A stretch of DNA of 64,000 nt from Streptomyces anulatus (GTDB taxonomy: Bacteria > Actinomycetota > Actinomycetes > Streptomycetales > Streptomycetaceae), in assembly GCF_000721175.1 (NCBI RefSeq), contig NZ_JOEZ01000001.1:314599-378598 (forward strand). Reading direction: 5' to 3'. The translations under genes and the position numbers were made by a program. The notes below the pieces were generated by a model, which was given only the letters and a program-made list of their open reading frames with translations, was not told the DNA's origin and searched no databases. Positions 26,165 to 33,792 of the stretch are shown here, piece by piece (within the stretch, counting starts at the first letter, position 1; every line of letters begins with the position of its first letter).

Positions 26165-27070
26165 TCAGGCCGCGCCGTCCGTCTCCCCGCCCCGCCCCGA
26201 TGTCAGCCGTGCCGCCGATGCGATCGTGGCGCGGGCCTCGTGTTCCGGCAGTCCGGTGCGGACGGCGGCGGCGGTGAGCGCGTCCGCCAGGGCGTCGCCG
26301 AAGCCGTGTTCGTAGGCGCGGCAGGCCGCCCAGAAGAGGCGGGTGTTGCGCTGGCCCTCGTGGGCGGCGAGCACGAACTGGATCAGGCCCTCCCCACGGC
26401 GGGCTTGGGTGTGCGTCGTGCCCGCGGCGGCGGCCGTGGGTGTGCGGCGCGGCAGGGTGAGGAGGCGGAGCAGGGCGCGGGGGCAGGGTGCCGGGGTGAG
26501 GCGGGCGGTGCCGGGGGCCAGGCGGTAGCGGCCGTGGGCGGTGACCGAGCCGGGGCCGACCAGGTAGCCGCCGCTGCCGCGGATGTCGATGCCCGGGGCG
26601 AGGCGGCCGGCGGAGTTGGGGACCGTCGCATCGGCGGGGCCGGTCAGCCAGAGGTGGCGGCCGCCGCTCGGGGTGAGCACCGTGACGGTCGGCGGGATGG
26701 TGAACAGGTGCTGGAGGGCCAGCTGCCGGAGCGCGCCCGCCGAGTCGCTGCGGTACGCGGGGTCGACGTCCAGGTCGATGCCGATGAGGCGGTGCGGGGC
26801 GCGTCCGCAGGCGATGCCGTAGCCGGTGGCCCGGGGCGCGGCGGCGAAGAGGGCGCGGAGGGCCGCTGGGTCGGTGGTGGCGTCGTGCACCCCGTGTCCC
26901 GGCAGTCCGCACTCGCCCCGGCAGTGTGCAGACGGCTGCTCGCCCCGGTGCGGCGAGCGCAGCGCGGGGAGCTTGGTGGCGGAGAGGGGGAAGACGGGGA
27001 GGCCGTGCTCGGCGGCGGCCAGGGCGTGGGCGAGGGCCAGGGTGGGGGTCTGCCGGTCGATGGTGGCCAT
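26165..27070 (-). CDS. Bifunctional DNA primase/polymerase N-terminal domain protein
   Basis: 301 residues from ATG at 27070; ATG at 27088 is an alternative. Prim-Pol domain: GLPVFPLSATKLPAL, a Cys/His cluster CRGECGLPGHGVHDATTD, ATGYGIACGRAPHRLIGIDLDVDP with the catalytic DxD, TPSGGRHLWL, and GIDIRGSGGYLVGPGS. The C-terminal part carries an ALAAHEGQRNTRLFWAACRAYE helix as in plasmid and AICE replication proteins. No integrase or transfer gene is nearby, so it appears to be a chromosomal domesticated copy beside a tRNA gene. Enzymatic role unproven. Confidence 0.85.
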   Translation of the reverse strand: MATIDRQTPTLALAHALAAAEHGLPVFPLSATKLPALRSPHRGEQPSAHCRGECGLPGHGVHDATTDPAALRALFAAAPRATGYGIACGRAPHRLIGIDLDVDPAYRSDSAGALRQLALQHLFTIPPTVTVLTPSGGRHLWLTGPADATVPNSAGRLAPGIDIRGSGGYLVGPGSVTAHGRYRLAPGTARLTPAPCPRALLRLLTLPRRTPTAAAAGTTHTQARRGEGLIQFVLAAHEGQRNTRLFWAACRAYEHGFGDALADALTAAAVRTGLPEHEARATIASAARLTSGRGGETDGAA

Positions 27071-27404
27071 GGATTTATTTTCGTACATGAGTTCGAAGAA
27101 AGGAAGGGGGGAGGTGGGGGGTGGGGTGGAGGTGCCCGGGAAGGGGCGGGTGGCGGAACGCTTCTCCCCGAGCGCCCCAAGGGGCGTCGGGTACACCTCG
27201 CTGACCTGGGCTTTCGTGCGGCATAGGAGGTTTATCGGCTCTTCTTCATACGTGAGGGGGAATCGGGCGGTGGTGAGGGGTTCGTCGGGGATGTGCTGGG
27301 CAGCTCTGGTCTCGCGACGTTGTGAACAGCACCGGGGTGGTCGGCCAACTCCCCCGGGACCAGTCGAATATGAAGCCGCAATTCCGTTTCCTGGAGGAAA
27401 TGAC
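27071..27404. other. Divergent intergenic region
   Basis: 334 bp between the leftward Prim-Pol gene and the rightward small secreted-protein gene. It should hold promoters for both. It is less GC-rich near 27071-27110 and 27230-27260. No palindrome, repeat or small gene was found with confidence. Confidence 0.4.
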
Positions 27405-27719
27405 ATGGCAAGCATCCGTACCGCTCGCGCCCTCGCCGCTGTCGCCGCCGCGCCCCTGACGGTCGCGCTCTGCGGCGGGGTCGCCATGGCGGACAACGGT
27501 TCCTTCGCGAACGACGGATCGAACGCGGCGGTGGCGACGGTCGGCGGCAGCGGTGTCGGCGGCGACAACTCCGGCAACTCGTCCACGACCCAGCAGCAGG
27601 CCGTCGGCGCCGGCGCGTCGAACCAGAACACGTCCGCCCAGGTGAGCGACTCGGCCTTCGTGCCGATCGACCAGTCAGACCACAGTGTCGCGGTGAACTT
27701 CACGCCCTTCTTCTGGTGA
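27405..27719 (+). CDS. Small secreted Ser/Asn/Gln-rich protein
   Basis: 104 residues from ATG at 27405, with GGAGG 7 bp upstream. The Sec signal peptide ends CGGVAMA before DNGSF. The mature part of about 75 residues is Gly/Ser/Asn/Gln-rich (GGDNSGNSSTTQQQAVG) and ends hydrophobic and aromatic (VNFTPFFW). It has no Cys. Size and layout recall small Streptomyces surface proteins, but chaplin and rodlin motifs are absent. Monocistronic. Confidence 0.75.
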   Translation: MASIRTARALAAVAAAPLTVALCGGVAMADNGSFANDGSNAAVATVGGSGVGGDNSGNSSTTQQQAVGAGASNQNTSAQVSDSAFVPIDQSDHSVAVNFTPFFW

Positions 27720-27829
27720 TCCTCCCCAGGAGGCGCGATCGTCGGGACCTCCCGGGGGGTGGGTCCCGATGCACTGAACGGCAGCCTGTACGAAAGCACT
27801 TCGGTGTCCTCGTGCGGGCTGCCGCCGTC

Positions 27830-27862
27830 TTGACAGTGGGCCATATCTGACGGACAGTCAGA
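27830..27862 (+). promoter_or_regulatory. Promoter with overlapping TetR-type palindrome before the igr-like operon
   Basis: A perfect -35 hexamer TTGACA at 27830-27835 is followed 17 bp later by a weak -10 (GACAGT, 27853-27858). The perfect palindrome TCTGAC-N5-GTCAGA spans 27846-27862 and covers the -10. This layout fits repression by a TetR-family regulator that releases on binding an acyl-CoA. The regulator gene is not adjacent. Confidence 0.55.
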
Positions 27863-27977
27863 AACGTTGGAGCGTGGCGCGGACAGCGGACAGCGGGCAA
27901 CCGCCGGTCGCCGGAATGCCGGGACCCGGTCGGTAGCGCTCCGGCATTCTGATTCCGCAGCTCTGGAGGCCCCTCCC

Positions 27978-29198
27978 GTGCATCTCGCTCCGACGGAACG
28001 CCAGCAGCGGCTCCGGGCCGAACTCCGTTCGTATTTCCGTGCGCTGATGTCCGAAGTGGGGGACAGCCGGAAGGACGGGGACGGGGAGGGGGGCGAGGAC
28101 AGCGGCGGGGGCAGGGGCGTCGGGCTGGACGTGGGCGAGCAGCGGCGGCTGCTCCGCCGGATCGGCGCCGACGGCCTGCTCGGTCTCGGCTGGCCCGAGG
28201 AGTACGGCGGCCGGGGCCGGGGCCCCGACGAGCAGTTCGTCTTCTTCGACGAGGCGTACCGGGCCGGCGCCCCCGTCTCCATGGTCACGCTCAACACCGT
28301 CGGCCCGACGCTGATGGCGTACGGGACCGAGGAGCAGAAGGCGTACTTCCTGCCCCGCATCCTCGGCGGTGAACTCGTCTTCACGATCGGCTACAGCGAG
28401 CCGGAGGCCGGTACGGACCTGGCGGCGCTGCGCACCCGTGCCGTGCGGGACGGCGACGACTGGGTCATCGACGGCCAGAAGATATTCACCAGCAACGCCC
28501 AGCGGGCGGACTGGATCTGGCTCGCCTGCCGTACGGACCCCGAGGCTCCCAGACACCGGGGCATCTCGATCATCCTGGTGCCCACCGACGACCCCGGCTT
28601 CTCCTGGACGCCGATCGAGACCGTGGGCGGGCTGACCACGACGGCCACCTATTACGACGGCGTGCGCGTCCCCGCCACGAACCTCGTCGGCGCCGAGAAC
28701 GAGGGCTGGAAGCTCATCACCAGCCAGCTCAACCACGAACGCGTCGCCCTGGCCGCCATCGGCATGCAGGCCGAGGACTTCTACGAGGAGGCCCTCGCCC
28801 ATGCCCGTACCCCCGACCCCCTGACCGGGCGCCGCCGGATCGACGAGCCGTGGGTGCGCGCCCGGCTCGCGGAGGCGTACGCCCGGCTCGCGGCGACGCG
28901 CCTGCTGAACTGGCGGCTGGTCGACGCCGTCGGCGCCGGCGCACCGGCCCCCGGAGAGGCCAGCGGGGTGAAGTTCGCGGGCACCGAGAGCGCGGTCGAG
29001 GTCTACCGGATGTGCCAGGAGGCCGTCGGGGACACCGCCCTGCTCCGCGCCGGTTCTCCTGGCTGTTTCGGGCCCGGCGGGGAGCTGGAGCGGATGAACC
29101 GCGCCGCGCAGATCAACACCTTCGGGGGCGGCGTCGGCGAGGTGCAGCGCGAGATCGTCGCGACGGCCCGGCTCGGGATGACCCGGGGCAAGCGATGA
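27978..29198 (+). CDS. Acyl-CoA dehydrogenase, FadE29-like subunit
   Basis: 406 residues from GTG at 27978. ACAD fold: flavin-binding FTIGYSEPEAGTDLAALRTRA, IDGQKIFTSNAQ and C-terminal RAAQINTFGGGVGEVQREIVA. It heads a tightly coupled five-gene operon whose content equals the mycobacterial igr operon without cyp125. There FadE28 and FadE29 form a heterotetramer that oxidises the three-carbon side-chain CoA thioester of steroids. A Gly/Glu-rich insertion near residue 35-50 is lineage-specific. Steroid specificity is inferred from operon content. Confidence 0.85.
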   Translation: MHLAPTERQQRLRAELRSYFRALMSEVGDSRKDGDGEGGEDSGGGRGVGLDVGEQRRLLRRIGADGLLGLGWPEEYGGRGRGPDEQFVFFDEAYRAGAPVSMVTLNTVGPTLMAYGTEEQKAYFLPRILGGELVFTIGYSEPEAGTDLAALRTRAVRDGDDWVIDGQKIFTSNAQRADWIWLACRTDPEAPRHRGISIILVPTDDPGFSWTPIETVGGLTTTATYYDGVRVPATNLVGAENEGWKLITSQLNHERVALAAIGMQAEDFYEEALAHARTPDPLTGRRRIDEPWVRARLAEAYARLAATRLLNWRLVDAVGAGAPAPGEASGVKFAGTESAVEVYRMCQEAVGDTALLRAGSPGCFGPGGELERMNRAAQINTFGGGVGEVQREIVATARLGMTRGKR

Positions 29199-30289
29199 GC
29201 GGGCGGGAGCACGAAGGGCCCGGTCAGGAGAGCGACGCGTTGTACGCGCAGCTCAGCGCCTACGAAGGCCGCGCCGCCGCCACCGCGGGCCGGGGCAAGG
29301 ATCCGGTCAACGCGCCGATGATCCGGCACTGGTGCGAGGCGATGGGCGACACCTCGGCGGCCTACCGGGGGCCGGACGCCATCGCCCCGCCGACGATGCT
29401 CCAGGCCTGGACGATGGGCGGGCTCTCCGGGCACACGGGCGGCGCGGACCGTACCGACGGTGCGGACAGCCCGGGCCGTACCGACGGCGCGGGCGGTACG
29501 GGCCGCACCGCGACGTACGACGAGATGTTCGCCCTGCTCGACGGGGCCGGCTACACCTCCGTCGTCGCGACCGACTGCGAGCAGGAGTACCTGCGGCCAC
29601 TGCGCCCCGGTGACCGGATCACCTTCGACACGGTCATCGAATCCGTCTCCCCGCGCAAGACGACCAAGCTCGGCACCGGCTACTTCGTCACGACCCGCAC
29701 GGACGTCCGTGCCGACGGCGAACCGGCCGGTACGCACCGCTTCCGCATCCTCAAGTACCGCCCCGCGCAACGGGAACAGACGGAGCGGGAACAGACGGAG
29801 CGGGAACGGACGGCACCGAATCACGCGGCACCGAATCAGGTGGCACGGAACCAGGCAGCGGCGCAGGAACCGCCCCTGCGTCCCCGGCCCGTGATCAACC
29901 GCGACAACGCCGGGTTCTGGGAAGGCGTCGCCGAGCACCGGCTCCTCATCCAGCGCTGCACCGACTGCGCGACCCTGCGTCTGCCCTGGCTGCCCGGCTG
30001 CAACGCTTGCGGCGGCGCGGAATGGGACACCGTCGAGGCGTCGGGCGAGGGCACGGTCTTCAGCCATGTCGTGATGCACCACCCGCCGTTCCCCGCATTC
30101 AGCCCCGCCGGTGAGGGCGGGCCGTACGCCGTCGCGCTGGTCGAACTGGCCGAGGGCGTCCGCATCGTCAGCAACGTGATCGGTGTGCCGTACGACAAGG
30201 TCCGCGTCGGCATGCCCGTGCGCCTGGAGTTCCTCGTCACGCACCCCGACCTGGAACTGCCGGTCTTCCGGTCGAGCGAAGGCGGTTGA
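29195..30289 (+). CDS. MaoC-DUF35 fusion enoyl-CoA hydratase subunit (ChsH2-like)
   Basis: 364 residues; the ATG overlaps the preceding TGA. N-terminal hot-dog (MaoC-like) half about 10-190, interrupted by a low-complexity insertion GGADRTDGADSPGRTDGAGG. A pentapeptide-repeat linker follows (193-222), then the DUF35 OB-fold with zinc ribbon CTDC (255-258) and CNAC (269-272). In mycobacteria ChsH2 pairs with ChsH1 as hydratase and its DUF35 domain docks the Ltp2 aldolase. Both partners are encoded downstream here, which supports the assignment. Confidence 0.85.
   Translation: MSGREHEGPGQESDALYAQLSAYEGRAAATAGRGKDPVNAPMIRHWCEAMGDTSAAYRGPDAIAPPTMLQAWTMGGLSGHTGGADRTDGADSPGRTDGAGGTGRTATYDEMFALLDGAGYTSVVATDCEQEYLRPLRPGDRITFDTVIESVSPRKTTKLGTGYFVTTRTDVRADGEPAGTHRFRILKYRPAQREQTEREQTERERTAPNHAAPNQVARNQAAAQEPPLRPRPVINRDNAGFWEGVAEHRLLIQRCTDCATLRLPWLPGCNACGGAEWDTVEASGEGTVFSHVVMHHPPFPAFSPAGEGGPYAVALVELAEGVRIVSNVIGVPYDKVRVGMPVRLEFLVTHPDLELPVFRSSEGG
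29771..29860 (+). repeat. 15-bp tandem repeats in the ChsH2-like linker
   Basis: Six consecutive 15-bp units encode REQTE-REQTE-RERTA-PNHAA-PNQVA-RNQAA, forming two subfamilies of three. In phase with the reading frame, between the MaoC and DUF35 domains. Confidence 0.85.
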
Positions 30290-30290
30290 G

Positions 30291-31334
30291 ATGGACTTCA
30301 CCCCGAGCGAGGAGCAGTCCGCCGCGCAGGGTCTGGCCGCGCGGATCTTCGGCGACCTGTCCACGCACGAGCGGCTGGTGGCGGCCGGTACGGGCACGGA
30401 CGCGGAGCTGTGGAAGGAGCTGTGTGCGGCGGGGCTGCCCGGCGCGGTCGAGGACGTCGGGCTGCTCGGCCTCGTCCTGCTCCTGGAGGAACAGGGCCGG
30501 ACCACCGCCCAGGTCCCGTTCGCGGCGACCTGTGTGTACGGGCTGCTCGCCGTCGCCGGGCACGGCACGGCGGAGCAGCGCGAGCGCCTGCTGCCCGGTC
30601 TGCGCGACGGTACCAAGGTCGCGACGGGCGCGTTCCCGGCGCCGGGCGGCGTACACGCGTCGGACGGTGTGCTGCACGGGGCTGTGCCCTGGGTGCCCTG
30701 GCTGCGCGACGCCACCCAGGTGCTGGTGGCGGACGCCGACCGGGCCCTGTGGATCGTCGGGGCGGGCGCGCCGGGCGTCGCCGTGCTGCCGGTGGAGACG
30801 ACCGCGCCCTGGGCTGCGGGGCGCCTCGCTCTCGACGGCGTACGCGGGGAGCGGCTCGGCGAGGGGCCGGAGGCGTACGCGGCGGTCCTCGCCACGGCCC
30901 GCACCGCCTTCGCCGGACTCCAGGCCGGGGTGTGCGCCGGCTCGCTCGCGCGGGCCGTCCGCCACACCGCCACCCGCGAGCAGTTCGGGCGCCCGCTCTC
31001 CACCAACCAGGCCGTCCTGCTCCGCGCCGCCGACGCCCACATGGACACCGAGGCGATCCGGGTCACCGCGTACGAGGCGGCCTGGCGGCGGGACCGGAAA
31101 CTGGACCACGGAGCACAGGCGTTGACCGCCGCATGGTGGGCGTCGGAGGCGGGCAAGCGGGTCGTCCACGCGGGCCAGCACCTGCACGGCGGCACCGGGG
31201 CCGACCTGGACCACCCGGTACACCGGCACTTCCTCTGGGGCCGCCAGCTCGACGCTTACCTCGGCTGCGGCAGTGAAGTCCTCCAAGAGCTGGGCCTGTT
31301 GCTCGCGGGCAGCCGTCAGGAGGACGCGTCGTGA
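30291..31334 (+). CDS. Acyl-CoA dehydrogenase, FadE28-like subunit
   Basis: 347 residues from ATG at 30291, one base after the previous stop. It is a shorter, diverged ACAD: N-terminal DFTPSEEQSAAQGLAARIF, weak flavin motif and C-terminal REQFGRPLSTNQAVLLRAADAHMD and GGTGADLDHPVHRHFLW. This matches the smaller, partly non-catalytic partner of alpha2beta2 ACADs such as FadE28. Overlaps the next gene by 4 bp. Confidence 0.84.
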   Translation: MDFTPSEEQSAAQGLAARIFGDLSTHERLVAAGTGTDAELWKELCAAGLPGAVEDVGLLGLVLLLEEQGRTTAQVPFAATCVYGLLAVAGHGTAEQRERLLPGLRDGTKVATGAFPAPGGVHASDGVLHGAVPWVPWLRDATQVLVADADRALWIVGAGAPGVAVLPVETTAPWAAGRLALDGVRGERLGEGPEAYAAVLATARTAFAGLQAGVCAGSLARAVRHTATREQFGRPLSTNQAVLLRAADAHMDTEAIRVTAYEAAWRRDRKLDHGAQALTAAWWASEAGKRVVHAGQHLHGGTGADLDHPVHRHFLWGRQLDAYLGCGSEVLQELGLLLAGSRQEDAS

Positions 31335-31753
31335 CGCCGGCCCACAGCGTCGGCGACGAGCTGCCGCCCCTGGAGATCCCGCTGACCCGGACCCTGATCG
31401 TCGCCGGGGCCATCGCCTCCCGCGACTACCAGGACGTGCACCACGACGCGGACCTCGCCCGGGAGAAGGGCTCCCCCGACATCTTCATGAACATCCTCAC
31501 CACCAACGGGCTCGTCGGCCGCTACATCACCGACCACTTCGGCCCCTGCGCCGTCCTCCGCAAGGTCGCGATCCGCCTCGGCGCCCCCAACTACCCTGGG
31601 GACGTCATGCGGTTGACCGGCCGCATCACCGAGCTGGCCGCCGGAGAGCCCGTCGAAGCGACGGTCCGGGTCACCGGGGACAACGGCATCGGACGCCATG
31701 TCACCGGCATGGTCACGGTGACCCTCCCGCAGAAGGGCGGTGGTGGAGCATGA
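31331..31753 (+). CDS. MaoC-like dehydratase (ChsH1-like)
   Basis: 140 residues from GTG at 31331 (GTGA overlap). Hot-dog hydratase 2 motif in ASRDYQDVHHDADLAREKGSPDIFMN, with the catalytic Asp and His of the (R)-hydratase motif. Expected to form a heterodimer with the MaoC half of the upstream ChsH2-like protein and hydrate the unsaturated side-chain CoA ester. Confidence 0.86.
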   Translation: MTPAHSVGDELPPLEIPLTRTLIVAGAIASRDYQDVHHDADLAREKGSPDIFMNILTTNGLVGRYITDHFGPCAVLRKVAIRLGAPNYPGDVMRLTGRITELAAGEPVEATVRVTGDNGIGRHVTGMVTVTLPQKGGGGA

Positions 31754-32916
31754 GCATCCGCAGGGCCGACTCGCTCGGCGGGAAGGCGGCGATCGTCGGT
31801 ATCGGGGCCACCGAGTTCTCCAAGGACTCCGGCCGCAGCGAACTGAAGCTGGCCGTCGAGGCCGTCCGCGCCGCCCTCGACGACGCGGGACTCACCCCCG
31901 CCGACGTCGACGGGCTCGTCACCTTCACCATGGACACCAGTCCCGAGATCACCGTCGCGCAGGCGGCCGGGATCGGCGAGCTGTCGTTCTTCTCCCGGAT
32001 CCACTACGGCGGCGGCGCGGCCTGCGCCACCGTGCAGCAGGCCGCCCTCGCGGTGGCGAGCGGGATCGCGGACGTCGTCGTCTGCTACCGGGCCTTCAAC
32101 GAGCGCTCCGGCCGCCGCTTCGGCTCCGGCGTCCAGCGGCGCGAGCCGACCGCCGAGGGCACGGCGCTCGGCTGGAACCTGCCGTACGGGCTGCTCACCC
32201 CGGCCTCCTGGGTGGCGATGGCGGCCCAGCGCTACCTGCACGCGTACGGCCTCGACCCGGAGGTCTTCGGGCACGTGGCGGTGGTCGACCGGCGGCACGC
32301 GGCGCGGAACCCGGCGGCGTACTTCCACGGGAAGCCGATCACGCTCGCCGACCACGCCGAGTCGCGCTGGATCGTCGAACCGCTGCGGCTGCTCGACTGC
32401 TGTCAGGAGACGGACGGCGGCCAGGCCCTCGTCGTCACCAGCGTGGAGCGCGCCCGCGACCTGCCCCGCCCGCCCGCCGTCGTCGTCGCGGCGGCGCAGG
32501 GCGCGGGCCGCTCGCAGGAGCAGATGACGAGCTTCTACCGGGACGGGCTGACGGGCCTGCCGGAGACCGCCGTGGTCGCCCGGCAGCTCTGGAGCAGCTC
32601 CGGACTGACCCCGGCCGACATCGACGTGGGCATCCTCTACGACCACTTCACCCCGTTCGTCCTGATGCAGCTGGAGGAGTTCGGCTTCTGCGGGCCCGGG
32701 GAGGCAGGGGCGTTCGTCGCGGCGGACGTCCTGCCCCTGAACACCCATGGGGGTCAGCTGGGGGAGGCGTACCTCCATGGGATGAACGGCATCGCGGAGG
32801 CCGTCCGGCAGATCCGGGGCACCTCGGTGAACCAGGTGGCGGGGGCGGCGAGGTCGCTGGTCACGGCCGGTACGGGTGTCCCGACGTCGGGTCTGGTGCT
32901 CGGCGCGGACGGCTGA
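31750..32916 (+). CDS. Ltp2-like thiolase-fold aldolase (lipid-transfer protein)
   Basis: 388 residues; ATG overlaps the previous TGA. Thiolase superfamily: AAIVGIGATEFSKDSGRSEL, GGGAACATVQQAALAVASG, YDHFTPFVLMQLEEFGFC and NTHGGQLGEAYLHGMNGIAEAVRQIRG. In the igr pathway Ltp2 catalyses retro-aldol cleavage that releases propionyl-CoA and a 17-keto steroid, in complex with the DUF35 domain of ChsH2. Last gene of the operon; no strong terminator hairpin seen after it. Confidence 0.87.
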   Translation: MSIRRADSLGGKAAIVGIGATEFSKDSGRSELKLAVEAVRAALDDAGLTPADVDGLVTFTMDTSPEITVAQAAGIGELSFFSRIHYGGGAACATVQQAALAVASGIADVVVCYRAFNERSGRRFGSGVQRREPTAEGTALGWNLPYGLLTPASWVAMAAQRYLHAYGLDPEVFGHVAVVDRRHAARNPAAYFHGKPITLADHAESRWIVEPLRLLDCCQETDGGQALVVTSVERARDLPRPPAVVVAAAQGAGRSQEQMTSFYRDGLTGLPETAVVARQLWSSSGLTPADIDVGILYDHFTPFVLMQLEEFGFCGPGEAGAFVAADVLPLNTHGGQLGEAYLHGMNGIAEAVRQIRGTSVNQVAGAARSLVTAGTGVPTSGLVLGADG

Positions 32917-33095
32917 ACGGCGGTGTCCGGCGTCCGGGGTGTCCGGGGGCTCCCGGGGCTGGACCCTGACGGTCGCGCCGAGGCCCGTCCACCTTCAGGA
33001 GGTGCAGGGTGTACGCCCCCTACAACCTGAGGCGGACGGCGCTTCGGGACCTGGGGGCGATCCCCTCGGCGGTGCTCGCTCCTAGCGTTGAGTAC

Positions 33096-33659
33096 ATGAC
33101 CACGCCAGTCTGCACGGGCGCCTCCAGGGCGGCCTCCGCCACCGCCGCCGGCCACCCCCACGCGCCCTACGCGTCGTTCTCCTCGTACGTACGGGCCCGG
33201 GGGCCGGTCCTGCTGCGTACCGCGCGCTCGCTCACCGCGAACCCGTGCGACGCGGAGGACCTGCTGCAGACCGCGCTCGCCAAGACGTACGTCGCGTGGG
33301 AGCGGATCGAGGACCACCGGGCGCTGGACGGCTATGTGCGCCGGGCCCTGCTGAACACCCGCACCTCGCAGTGGCGCAAGCGCAAGGTCGACGAGTTCGC
33401 CTGCGAGGAACTGCCCGAGCGGGAGACCCTCCCGGCGCCGGACCCGGCCGAGCAGCAGTCGCTGCACGACGCGATGTGGCGTGCGGTGCTCAAGCTCCCG
33501 GACCGCCAGCGCGCGATGGTCGTCCTGCGCTACTACGAGGACCTGAGCGAGGCCCAGACGGCGGAGGTGCTCGGCGTCTCGGTCGGTACGGTCAAGAGCG
33601 CCGTCTCCCGCGCCCTCGGCAAGCTCCGCGAGGACCCGGAGCTGATGCCGGTCCGCTGA
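33096..33659 (+). CDS. SigE-family ECF RNA polymerase sigma factor
   Basis: 187 residues from ATG at 33096. Sigma region 2: YVRARGPVLLRTARSLTANPCDAEDLLQTALAKTYVAW. Region 4: LPDRQRAMVVLRYYEDLSEAQTAEVLGVSVGTVKSAVSRAL. This is the actinobacterial SigE (SACE) subfamily, which generally lacks an adjacent anti-sigma gene, as here. Region 1 and a Zn-binding domain are absent. Target promoters unknown. Confidence 0.92.
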   Translation: MTTPVCTGASRAASATAAGHPHAPYASFSSYVRARGPVLLRTARSLTANPCDAEDLLQTALAKTYVAWERIEDHRALDGYVRRALLNTRTSQWRKRKVDEFACEELPERETLPAPDPAEQQSLHDAMWRAVLKLPDRQRAMVVLRYYEDLSEAQTAEVLGVSVGTVKSAVSRALGKLREDPELMPVR

Positions 33660-33722
33660 TCCGGACGGCCCGGTACGCTCCGCCGCAGGGCCCCGGACAG
33701 GAATTTTCTCCCGTGAGTAGTG

Positions 33723-33740
33723 ACATACCGCGTGGTATGT
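33723..33740. promoter_or_regulatory. Palindromic operator-like site before the acyl-CoA ligase
   Basis: ACATACC-GCGT-GGTATGT is a perfect 7-bp inverted repeat with a 4-bp centre. It lies 53 bp upstream of the GTG of the ligase gene. The size and form fit a TetR-family operator (fatty-acid or acyl-CoA responsive). No regulator gene is adjacent. Confidence 0.55.
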
Positions 33741-33792
33741 GCGCAGAATCAGCGGAACCTTACTGCCGCGTAGCGCCTACCGGGAGGACGCC

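Noticed and set aside
25815..27070. Integrative element at tRNA-Ser carrying the Prim-Pol gene
   Set aside because: No integrase, excisionase, transfer genes or repeated tRNA 3' end was found; the tRNA is intact and the neighbouring genes are ordinary chromosomal genes.
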